Origin: UBA10649 sp965227045 | Lineage (GTDB): Bacteria > Actinomycetota > Actinomycetes > S36-B12 | Assembly: GCA_965227045.1 (NCBI GenBank) | Contig: OZ245718.1 | Coordinates: forward strand, 2,356,001 to 2,420,000 | Direction: 5' to 3' | DNA: 64,000 nucleotides | Shown: positions 52,780 through 60,345 of the stretch, piece by piece | Numbering within the stretch: the stretch's first letter is position 1 | Layout: the number at the start of each line of letters is the position of its first letter | The notes under the pieces: generated by a model | Database searches by the model: none | What the model was told of the DNA's origin: nothing | What the model saw: only the letters and a program-made list of their open reading frames with translations | Made by a program: the position numbers and the translations under genes

Positions 52780-52820
52780 ACGAGCCGGCAACTTGGTTTC
52801 GACGCGTTTCGCATATGCCT

Positions 52821-52850
52821 GCATCCAGACGCGGAGTTCGGCCGGAAGTA
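52821..52850 (+). promoter_or_regulatory. Sigma-dependent promoter of the fasciclin gene
   Basis: GCATCC (52821-52826), 16 bases, then CGGAAGTA (52843-52850). The same motif and spacing as the divergent sigK promoter. It gives a 5' leader of about 40 bases before the fasciclin ATG. Confidence 0.75.
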
Positions 52851-52896
52851 GGAGTGACTCGCCTGCTGGGGGCGAACTCTGACGAAGGGTCACATC

Positions 52897-53535
52897 ATGG
52901 TTTCCACGCGTGCACTACGCGGAGCAGCGGCTGCTGCCGCGCTCCTCGTACCTCTCGGGCTCGTGCTCACCGCGCCCGCGGCCAGCGCTGCAGACAACGG
53001 CACGGTCTCGCTGGCGACCGTACTGAAGGCTGGGCAAGCGAAGTTCGACAAGGACTTCAGCGACTACGACATCGTGACCAAGGCAATCGAGACTGTCCTC
53101 GCCGCGAAGCCCAACTCTCCGGTGAAGGTGCTCGCCGACGGCACGACCGCGCTCACTGCCTTCATCCCGAATGACCAGGCCTTCGTCAACCTCGCGACGG
53201 CATTGTCCGGCAAGAAGATCAAGACCGAGGCCGCTGCGTTCGCGGCGGTGGCCGGTCTCGGTGTCGACACCGTCGAGCAGGTCCTGGAGTACCACGTCGT
53301 TCCCGGTGCGCCGATTCTGTCGGGCGACGCACTGAAGGCGAACGGGGCCAAGCTCAAGACCGCGCTGCCCGGCAAGGTCATTCGCGTGAAGGTCACCAAG
53401 GCGCCGGCGATCATTCTCGGTGACTACAACACGGCGCTGCCCAATCCCCGCGTGATTCTCACGCAGGTGGATATCAACAAGGGCAACAAGCAGGTCGCGC
53501 ACGGAATCGATGAGGTCCTGCTGCCAACCAAGTAG
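52897..53535 (+). CDS. Secreted fasciclin-domain protein (MPB70-like)
   Basis: A 212-residue protein with a signal peptide (about 1-31, ending ASA-A) and one fasciclin (FAS1) domain. It has the TAFIPNDQAF and YHVVPG signatures (near 87-96 and 132-137). It is soluble and secreted, with no lipobox. In M. tuberculosis, SigK/RskA control the fasciclin proteins MPT70/MPT83. The same trio here, with paired promoters, supports that regulation. It probably mediates adhesion or matrix contact. Confidence 0.93.
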   Translation: MVSTRALRGAAAAAALLVPLGLVLTAPAASAADNGTVSLATVLKAGQAKFDKDFSDYDIVTKAIETVLAAKPNSPVKVLADGTTALTAFIPNDQAFVNLATALSGKKIKTEAAAFAAVAGLGVDTVEQVLEYHVVPGAPILSGDALKANGAKLKTALPGKVIRVKVTKAPAIILGDYNTALPNPRVILTQVDINKGNKQVAHGIDEVLLPTK

Positions 53536-53543
53536 CGGGCTGA

Positions 53544-53583
53544 TGAGGCCGGTCGACGTCACCCCCGACGTCGACCGGCCTCA
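53544..53583. terminator. Strong hairpin, probable bidirectional terminator
   Basis: A perfect 17-bp stem (53544-53560 and 53567-53583) with a 6-base loop starts nine bases after the fasciclin stop, between convergent genes. Confidence 0.8.
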
Positions 53584-53671
53584 CGATCTTCCGCAACGCG
53601 AACCCGTCGCCTCAGGGGGTTGTTACGGGCACGCGGGTGCATCGGCCGGAGATGCCGGCAAGCGAGCCGGC

Positions 53672-53704
53672 GGCAACCGGGTTACGTTCATGCAGCCGGT
53701 TGCC
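53672..53704 (-). terminator. Hairpin after the beta-propeller gene
   Basis: GGCAACCGG and CCGGTTGCC (53672-53680 and 53696-53704) pair perfectly around a 15-base loop, 14 bases beyond the stop of the leftward propeller gene. No T-tract is present. Confidence 0.45.
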
Positions 53705-53717
53705 ACCGGCGACGGGA

Positions 53718-55379
53718 CTAGCGTCTGACGTAGATCGGCTTCGTCATCGTGGCGACCGCGTACGTGCTCGCCATGTCGGCTCGCGGGGTGAACACTGCCT
53801 TCAACGTGTACTGACCCGGCGCGACGTGCTTGGTCACTCGCGCGAGGCGGCGTGCCACGCCATTCGGCTTGATCCAGCGTCCGGTTGCGATCACTCGGAC
53901 CTCACGGCCGCTGAAGTCGACGATCGTGATCCGCGCCTTTCCACGGACTGCCGGATTGCTCATACGAACCGAGTAGTTCAGCAGGCGCGTCCGCTTGGGG
54001 TTCTTCGGCCCCTTGAGCGTCGCCGTCACTCCGTTGGCGATGGTGACGGTCTGGCCGCCGACAACCGGGGCGGGAATCGGGGCCGGCGGCAGGCCGTCGA
54101 TCGTCAGCAGCCCGCTCGACGCGGGTGTCGCGACGGCACCGTTGAGGTTCCGTCCGGTGACCTGCACGCGAAGTCGCTTGGCCGCGTCGTCAGACACGAT
54201 CACGTATGTCGCGTTGGTCGCACCCGCGATCGATACGCAGGAGGACGCGTCGGTTGTCGCGCAGCGCTGCCACTGGAATCCGTACGACGTCGGACGCCAC
54301 GACCACGATCCGGTCGACGCGGTGAGCGTCTGGCCAACGACGGTGCTCGCACCGGTGATCGCCGGGGCTGCAGTCGCTGCCGGAACCACTCCCGTGAGTA
54401 TGCGGGCCACGCGGCTGCTCGCCGACTCGGTGAACCACACGTTGCCGTCGGCCGCGCCGGCGATGCCGGTGGGCGCACTGCTGCCTGTCGGAACCGAGAA
54501 CTCGGTGATGGTTCCGGCTGTCGTGATGCGCGCGACGCGGTTGGTTCCCGCCTCGGTGAACCACAGATTCTTGTCTGCTGCGGCCGCGATCTGCGTCGGC
54601 TGCGCTCCGGACGTCGGTAGGGCGAACTCCGCGATCAGGCCAGCGGGGGTGATGCGGCCGATGCGATTGCCGGCGAACTCGGTGAACCACAGGTTCCCGT
54701 CCGAGCCAGCGGCGATGCCCTGCGGCTGCGAGCCCGTCGACGGCAGTGGGAAGTTCGTGATGACACCGGCGGTAGTGATCTTGCCGATGGCGTTGCCCGA
54801 CCTCTGCGTGAACCACAGCGCACCATCAGATCCGGTGGTGATCGAGGCCGGTCCAGAGCCGTTGGCCAGGTCGAACTCCGTGATCACACCGGCGGTCGTG
54901 ATGCGGCCGATGCGATTGCCGGCGAACTCGGTGAACCACAGCGCGCCGTCAGGGCCGGCTGTTATGCCGCGTGGCTTGGAGCCGGCCGAGGGGAGCGGGT
55001 ACGACGCGACAGCTCCCGTGGCCGTGGTGACCGCGGAAATGCGGTTGGCGGTCTCCTCGGCGTACCACATCCGGCGGTCCCCCCCGAGGGCGATTCCGTC
55101 GGGGCCGGTGTTCGCCGATGCGCTGCCGCCCAAGACCACCGTGATGACGCCATCCAGGCTCGCCTTGGCGAGTGTCCCGCTGCCCTTGAGGGTGATCCAC
55201 AGGTTTCCGTCGGCATCGGACGCGATCGACTGCGGCTGGGAGGCCGTGTCGGGCATCGCGAACTCGGTGATATCGCCGGTCGCGGCTGAGGCGGCCTGGG
55301 CACCGAGCAGCCCGGTCGCGACGAGGGCGAGGGACACCGAGCCGGTGAGTAACGAGCGGACGAGCAGGCGCGAACGCAT
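53718..55379 (-). CDS. Secreted beta-propeller protein (Vgb/NHL-like) with Ig-like domain
   Basis: A 553-residue secreted protein. A signal peptide (about 1-33) precedes about seven repeats of roughly 42 residues with the core DGxLWFTE-x6-NRIGRIT-x2-GxITEF (35-320), a virginiamycin-B-lyase-like propeller. An Ig-like domain of the actinobacterial GQTLTA...YQW type covers about 330-415, and a C-terminal beta domain follows. Lyase activity is not implied; such propellers also bind ligands. ATG 55379 follows GGAGG. Confidence 0.88.
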   Translation of the reverse strand: MRSRLLVRSLLTGSVSLALVATGLLGAQAASAATGDITEFAMPDTASQPQSIASDADGNLWITLKGSGTLAKASLDGVITVVLGGSASANTGPDGIALGGDRRMWYAEETANRISAVTTATGAVASYPLPSAGSKPRGITAGPDGALWFTEFAGNRIGRITTAGVITEFDLANGSGPASITTGSDGALWFTQRSGNAIGKITTAGVITNFPLPSTGSQPQGIAAGSDGNLWFTEFAGNRIGRITPAGLIAEFALPTSGAQPTQIAAAADKNLWFTEAGTNRVARITTAGTITEFSVPTGSSAPTGIAGAADGNVWFTESASSRVARILTGVVPAATAAPAITGASTVVGQTLTASTGSWSWRPTSYGFQWQRCATTDASSCVSIAGATNATYVIVSDDAAKRLRVQVTGRNLNGAVATPASSGLLTIDGLPPAPIPAPVVGGQTVTIANGVTATLKGPKNPKRTRLLNYSVRMSNPAVRGKARITIVDFSGREVRVIATGRWIKPNGVARRLARVTKHVAPGQYTLKAVFTPRADMASTYAVATMTKPIYVRR

Positions 55380-55488
55380 GTGCAGACCTCCGGGGAAGGA
55401 CGGGCGGACTATCTCTCCACTGTTACCCGGAAACGCTTGCATTGGGCTGCCTGACACGTCGCAGTTGTGTCCCAGCTGCCAGATCGCC

Positions 55489-56037
55489 CTAGTGGGTGAT
55501 GGCCAGTTCGACGATCAGGACGAGGAACCCCATGAACCCGTAGCTGAGCCCGAAGGTCACCTGCCGGAACCAGTTCAGCTTGGCCTTGCGGGCCGCGAAC
55601 GCCCCCCAGAAGAACAGGCTGGCCAGTCCGATCAGCAGCACGATGTCGACGGCGACGTTGGCGTCGACTGTCGCCAGGGTAAGGATGCCGAGGATCACGA
55701 TCGCGGGGACGAAGGCGAACAGGTACTGCGAGTTGTGCAGGAGCAGGCGTCGTCGATCACGACCGGCGAGCCGTCGGCCATTGCGAATCTGGAAGTCGAG
55801 GGCGTCTGAGAATGAGTGCGCCATCGCGAGTGCGAAGAGAGGTGCGAACCCGATCCCGACGAACTCGAACCACGCTTCGCGTCCCAGGCTCTCGGTGCCC
55901 TCGTCGAAGAGTGCATAGGACGTCATCAAGATGATGGTGGAGTAGATGAGGGCGTGGGGATCGAGCACGAGGAACCAGATGCGCAGGCGCAGTTCGTCGC
56001 TGCGGCGTTCGGCTACTGGTGGATCGACTTCGGACAC
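55489..56037 (-). CDS. Small integral membrane protein of unknown function
   Basis: A 182-residue protein with about four membrane helices (near 29-48, 58-75, 110-150 in two, 158-178) and a cytoplasmic basic loop NGRRLAGRDRRRLLLHN. I recognise no family. GTG 56037 has GGGAGG upstream. It lies between the propeller gene and a divergent aminotransferase. Confidence 0.7.
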   Translation of the reverse strand: MSEVDPPVAERRSDELRLRIWFLVLDPHALIYSTIILMTSYALFDEGTESLGREAWFEFVGIGFAPLFALAMAHSFSDALDFQIRNGRRLAGRDRRRLLLHNSQYLFAFVPAIVILGILTLATVDANVAVDIVLLIGLASLFFWGAFAARKAKLNWFRQVTFGLSYGFMGFLVLIVELAITH

Positions 56038-56118
56038 GGGGCCAGCCTCCCACGACTGTTGGCATGACAATGGTCGGCGCGACGGCTTAGGGTCGCGCGT
56101 GGGGAGGTTACAAAAGCC

Positions 56119-57453
56119 GTGGCACCGATCGATCGTGGACGTCTCGGCGACCTGCTCGTCGCCGAGCGTGCATTGCATCTCGAGCGAACACCCAATTCCC
56201 GTGCGGCATTCGATGACGCGACCCACCTTCTCGGCCAGGTGCCGATGACGTGGATGAACCGGTGGTCAGGCGAGCATCCGGTGTATCTCGCGGGCGCGCT
56301 CGGAGCCCGGGTCGCGGATATAGACGGACACGAATACGTCGACTTCGCCCTCGGCGACACCGCCGCAATGGCGGGCCACTCACCTCCCGCGACAGTCGCT
56401 GCGATCGTCGAGCGGATCGAGATCGCCGGCGGAATGACCGCGATGCTTCCAAGCGTCGATGCCGAATGGGTTGCGGCGAATCTCGCCGAGCGCTTCGGCC
56501 TGCCGCGCTGGTCATTCAGCCTGAGTGCGACCGACGCGAACAGGTGGGCGATTCGCCTCGCGAGGATGGTCACCGGCCGGGCGAAGGTCGCGACGTTTGA
56601 GTACTGCTACCACGGCTCCGTTGACGAGACGCTGACGCGACCGGGCTCGGTCGGGCCGGCGGTTCCGGTGGAGACGACAACGCGCATAGCCGAGTTCAAC
56701 GACATCGAGTCCGTCGAGCGAGTGCTCGCGCACGGCGACGTCGCCGTCCTGCTCATGGAGCCCGCCCTCACCAACATCGGCATCGTCCTGCCCGAGCCAG
56801 GCTTCCTCGCTGCGGTGCGCGACGCCTGCACGCGCTTCGGAACGCTGCTGCTCATCGATGAGACCCATACCTTCTCGGCTGGCCCCGGCGGGTGCACCGC
56901 CTTGTGGGGGCTGGAGCCCGACATTCTCGTCGTCGGCAAGAGCATCGGCGGCGGAATCCCCTGCGGTGCCTATGGCGTCACATCCGTGATCGCCGAACAG
57001 ATCTACGCGCAGGAGGACGCCGACCTGGAGGATGTCGGCGGCATCGGCGGCACCCTGGCGGGCAACGTCCTGTCCACGGCAGCGATGCGCGCGACCCTTG
57101 GCTACGTTCTCACCGACGACGCGTTCACGCGAATGATTGACCTGGGCACGAGATTCCGCGAAGGGGTAGAGGACGTGCTCCGAACTCACGACGTGGACTG
57201 GTCCATCGTCCAACTTGGCGCGCGCGCGGAGTATCGATTCTGCACGCCTGCGCCGCGGAACGGCACCGAGTCAGCGGCCGCGCAGGATGACGAACTCGAC
57301 GAGTTCCTTCACCTGTTCATGTCGAACAGGGGCGTGCTCATGACGCCGTTCCACAACATGGCACTGATGTGCCCGGACACGACCGTTGCCGATGTCGACC
57401 TGCACGGCGCGCTGTTCGCGGAGGCCGTGCAGGCCCTTCGCGCTACGGCTTGA
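56119..57453 (+). CDS. Class III aminotransferase, glutamate-1-semialdehyde aminomutase-like
   Basis: A 444-residue fold-type I PLP enzyme. It has the SATDAN motif near 136-141, Asp247 in LIDETHTF and the PLP lysine Lys274 in VVGKSIGGGIPCGAYG. The N-terminal gateway and G-x-MA-GHSP segment (83-89) resemble GSA aminomutase and related aminotransferases. Not being next to hem genes, a heme role is unproven; it may be a secondary-metabolism or beta-amino-acid enzyme. GTG 56119 follows GGGGAGG. Confidence 0.85.
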   Translation: MAPIDRGRLGDLLVAERALHLERTPNSRAAFDDATHLLGQVPMTWMNRWSGEHPVYLAGALGARVADIDGHEYVDFALGDTAAMAGHSPPATVAAIVERIEIAGGMTAMLPSVDAEWVAANLAERFGLPRWSFSLSATDANRWAIRLARMVTGRAKVATFEYCYHGSVDETLTRPGSVGPAVPVETTTRIAEFNDIESVERVLAHGDVAVLLMEPALTNIGIVLPEPGFLAAVRDACTRFGTLLLIDETHTFSAGPGGCTALWGLEPDILVVGKSIGGGIPCGAYGVTSVIAEQIYAQEDADLEDVGGIGGTLAGNVLSTAAMRATLGYVLTDDAFTRMIDLGTRFREGVEDVLRTHDVDWSIVQLGARAEYRFCTPAPRNGTESAAAQDDELDEFLHLFMSNRGVLMTPFHNMALMCPDTTVADVDLHGALFAEAVQALRATA

Positions 57454-58720
57454 ACAGGACCGGACCGGAGATGCGAATCTTGTTGCGCGGACCCTTGTCG
57501 GTGCAGACCGAGTCGAGCTGGCAAATCTGCTTGATCCGCGCCGGGATGGTGAAGCTCTTGCGGCCGCTCTGCGCCCACACGACCTGAGTCTTCACGCCGT
57601 TCGCCTTGGTGAAGCCGCAGACGACCTTGTCGGTTCCCTTGCAGCCGGTGAACTTCGATCCCACGATCCAGGCCTGCAGCGTGTTCAGTGCGATCGCCGC
57701 TGGGCTGCCGTTGTTCATCTGGATGCCGACGAGGTCGAGCTCGGGTCCCCAGGAGTACCAGTACACGCGGCTGATGTTCAGGCGCAGCGCGTCGAGGTAG
57801 GTGCGCGCGGCCCACTCGGCTGCCTGGTTGCCGATGATGTCCTGGTCCGGGTTCTGCGGACCGGGGCCGGCGAGGCCGAAGTTGTTCTCCGTGTCCCACA
57901 GGGGCAGGTCGGGTGCGCCAGCAGCCTTGAGGGCGTCGATCCACTTCTGGGCGAGAAGGGCGCGATCGACGGGAGTGCCGAGGGACGCCGGATAGGTGTG
58001 CGCGGCGAATACGTCGACCGGCCAGTTGCGGGCCTTCAGCTCGGCGAGGTACGCGGGGTAGAACTTGTTGAACGGTCCGCCGAGGCGGGTGCCGGTGCTC
58101 GGTGCGACGACTTTCGCGGCGGGATCGACAGCCTTGATGATGTCGTAGGCACGCTTGGTGAGGTCGGCCATCTGCTTCGGCGTTCCCGTCGAGAACGTCG
58201 TGAGGTTGGCCTCATTCCACGGCTGGTACGACGTGATGCGGCCCTTGTAGCGGTTCACGACCTGGAGCACCCAGTCGTCCCAGTCGGCGAGGTTCTTCGG
58301 CATGCCCGCGCCACCGGGGAGGACCCCTGCGGCGCCACCGGAAGTCGGGTTGTCAGTTGCCCACAGCGGCGTCCCGGCGAGCACCATGAGGATGTCGTGG
58401 ACGCCGTTGTTCTCCGCAGTCGATACAGCCTTGTCGAGCTTCGTCCAGTCGAACACGTTCTGCGCGGTCTCGACGGATGACCACGTGGTCTGGTTGTCCC
58501 ACAGGCGGATCGAACCGACCGGGATCGTGGGCCAGACACCGTCCTGCAGGTTGAACACATGCATGCCGAACAGCGTCGGCTGCACAGTGGTCCCCTTGAG
58601 GTTCTGCGTGGGCGCCTTGGCGGGCGCGGGAGCCGCTTGGGCTGCACCACTGGCGAGAACGGAGGCGGTCAGGGCGGTCACGGCGAGCAGGCTCAGGGCT
58701 GCTGGGCGAAAAAGGCGCAT
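57443..58720 (-). CDS. Secreted glycoside hydrolase, clan A (GH39/GH5-like)
   Basis: A 425-residue protein with signal peptide (about 1-29) and a TIM barrel. The acid/base is Glu170 in PWNEAN, the nucleophile likely Glu278 in WDTENN; the HTYP strand at 241-244 also fits clan A. A short C-terminal region with four cysteines (KGTDKVVCGF, QICQLDSVC) follows. The substrate is a plant- or matrix-type beta-glycan by inference. It overlaps the convergent aminotransferase by 11 bases. Confidence 0.85.
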   Translation of the reverse strand: MRLFRPAALSLLAVTALTASVLASGAAQAAPAPAKAPTQNLKGTTVQPTLFGMHVFNLQDGVWPTIPVGSIRLWDNQTTWSSVETAQNVFDWTKLDKAVSTAENNGVHDILMVLAGTPLWATDNPTSGGAAGVLPGGAGMPKNLADWDDWVLQVVNRYKGRITSYQPWNEANLTTFSTGTPKQMADLTKRAYDIIKAVDPAAKVVAPSTGTRLGGPFNKFYPAYLAELKARNWPVDVFAAHTYPASLGTPVDRALLAQKWIDALKAAGAPDLPLWDTENNFGLAGPGPQNPDQDIIGNQAAEWAARTYLDALRLNISRVYWYSWGPELDLVGIQMNNGSPAAIALNTLQAWIVGSKFTGCKGTDKVVCGFTKANGVKTQVVWAQSGRKSFTIPARIKQICQLDSVCTDKGPRNKIRISGPVLFKP

Positions 58721-58779
58721 TGAGCCATGGTGCCATGCGCGCAGTTGGTCATCGACCAGCGCCTCGCCGCCTTCGGGGC

Positions 58780-60303
58780 TTATCGGGGACGAGCCGCGGC
58801 CACGAGCGTGACATCGTCGCGTCGCCAGTCCGAGGCCCGGTGACGAACCTGGGCGAGCAGGCGGGTGATGAGCTCCTCGGGGCTTTCCCTGACCCAGGAA
58901 TCCAACCCGCGGATGAACTGCGACACCATCGAGGACTCGAGTTCGTCACCGTCGGCGTTTCGGGACTCCACCAGCCCGTCGGTGAATGCCACGAGCACGT
59001 CGCCGGGCCTGAAATAGCGCGAGCGCACCGTCCACGTGCCGCCCAGGGAGGAGATGAGCGGGCCGGTCGGCTCGCAGAGCGATGCCTCCTTGTCGTGCGT
59101 GACCAAGATGGCGGGGTGGTGCCCGGCATTCAGCCACGAGACGGTCCCGCCCACCGCGTCGATGATCAGCACGATTCCCGTCACGAAGTGCGCGTCATTC
59201 GCGCAGGATGCGGCGGCCATCTCCACGATCTCCTCGACAGGCAGGCCGCGCTCGAGTCCGGACCTCAGTACTGACCGAACACGAATCGCGGTAACGCTGG
59301 CCTCCGGGCCATGCCCGCTGACGTCGGCGACGACGATCGCGAGTGTGCCGTCCGGCCGCACAATCTGATCCCACCAGTCCCCAGCCATGACTCCCTCGGC
59401 CGACTGGCTGACCCCCGAGACCAAGACGCCGGGCACCGACACTGCAGGCGCGATGAGCTCGGCCTGCATCGCCGCGACGAGAGGAGCATCCTGCGCGAGG
59501 CCCTCGCGTGCTGCGCGAGCCTCGTCAATCTCGGCGACGAGGCTGCGGCGCAGATGCTCGCCGTCGACGGCGACATCCCGCAGTTCTGGTGGTCCAACGG
59601 GAGTGATCGGGGACTCGTGACCGATTTCTCGCGCGGCCTGCTGCAGGTCTCGGCGCACGTGCTTGAGAGGAGAGAGCACCCACTGCTGGATGCCCAGCAG
59701 GAATGCGATCAGGCCCAAGGTGATCAGGATGCCCACGACGAGCAGCGTGATACCGAGGAAGACCGTGAAGGCGTTCACCGCATCGGATGCCTCATCGCGA
59801 TAGCGGTTGACGGCCTTGGACAGTGCGTTCGATGCTTCCGTCATCGCGTCGTAGCTGGTCCACGCCGCCTTGGCGTTGGTGATCCGTATCGCGCGCGCCT
59901 GCTGGCCCGACAGCATCGCGACGACCGACGGTTCACTGTCCGACGCGACCCACTTCTCCTGGGCCGTGCGCGCCGTGGTCAGCAGCGCTTCGAGCTCGAT
60001 CTCGTCGTCCGGAATGGTTGTGCCCAACTGGTCGAGCAGAGAGTCGGCCTGGGCGATCGAGTCGCGGTATGCGGTCAGGGAGCGCGGCCGCTCCAGCATG
60101 ATGTAGTCCGACAGTGCGCCGCTCGCGTCGGCCTGGGCGAGGCTCAGTGATGCACTGGCGTCAGATGCGGGCGACAGTGCCTCCTGGATCGCCTGCCCGC
60201 CAGCGCTCGTCAACGTGAACTGCACGAAGACGAGCAGTCCCATGGCGAACAGCGCGACAAATGCAACGCCTGAGGCGATGAGCATTCGAGCGCGGAGTGT
60301 CAC
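58780..60303 (-). CDS. Membrane-bound PP2C-type (SpoIIE) serine phosphatase
   Basis: A 507-residue protein: membrane helix (about 8-31), extracytoplasmic helical sensor (32-170), second helix (175-203), HAMP-like linker and a SpoIIE phosphatase domain. The phosphatase motifs are GDWWD, VADVSGHG, FTDGLVE and DDVTLVA (metal aspartates). Such proteins dephosphorylate anti-anti-sigma factors and steer stress sigma factors. No STAS or RsbW gene is adjacent, so the target is elsewhere. It starts at GTG 60303. Confidence 0.9.
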   Translation of the reverse strand: MTLRARMLIASGVAFVALFAMGLLVFVQFTLTSAGGQAIQEALSPASDASASLSLAQADASGALSDYIMLERPRSLTAYRDSIAQADSLLDQLGTTIPDDEIELEALLTTARTAQEKWVASDSEPSVVAMLSGQQARAIRITNAKAAWTSYDAMTEASNALSKAVNRYRDEASDAVNAFTVFLGITLLVVGILITLGLIAFLLGIQQWVLSPLKHVRRDLQQAAREIGHESPITPVGPPELRDVAVDGEHLRRSLVAEIDEARAAREGLAQDAPLVAAMQAELIAPAVSVPGVLVSGVSQSAEGVMAGDWWDQIVRPDGTLAIVVADVSGHGPEASVTAIRVRSVLRSGLERGLPVEEIVEMAAASCANDAHFVTGIVLIIDAVGGTVSWLNAGHHPAILVTHDKEASLCEPTGPLISSLGGTWTVRSRYFRPGDVLVAFTDGLVESRNADGDELESSMVSQFIRGLDSWVRESPEELITRLLAQVRHRASDWRRDDVTLVAAARPR

Positions 60304-60345
60304 ACCGTGCAGGCTATTCCGATTGTCCAGACCGCAGGCGTGCCT

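Noticed and set aside
55380..55450. GGGTAA as a SigF/SigB-type -10 before the propeller gene
   Set aside because: No GTTT-type -35 at the right distance.
53995..55809. 604-codon open frame antisense to the propeller gene
   Set aside because: Repeats in it mirror the propeller blades; composition is a shadow.
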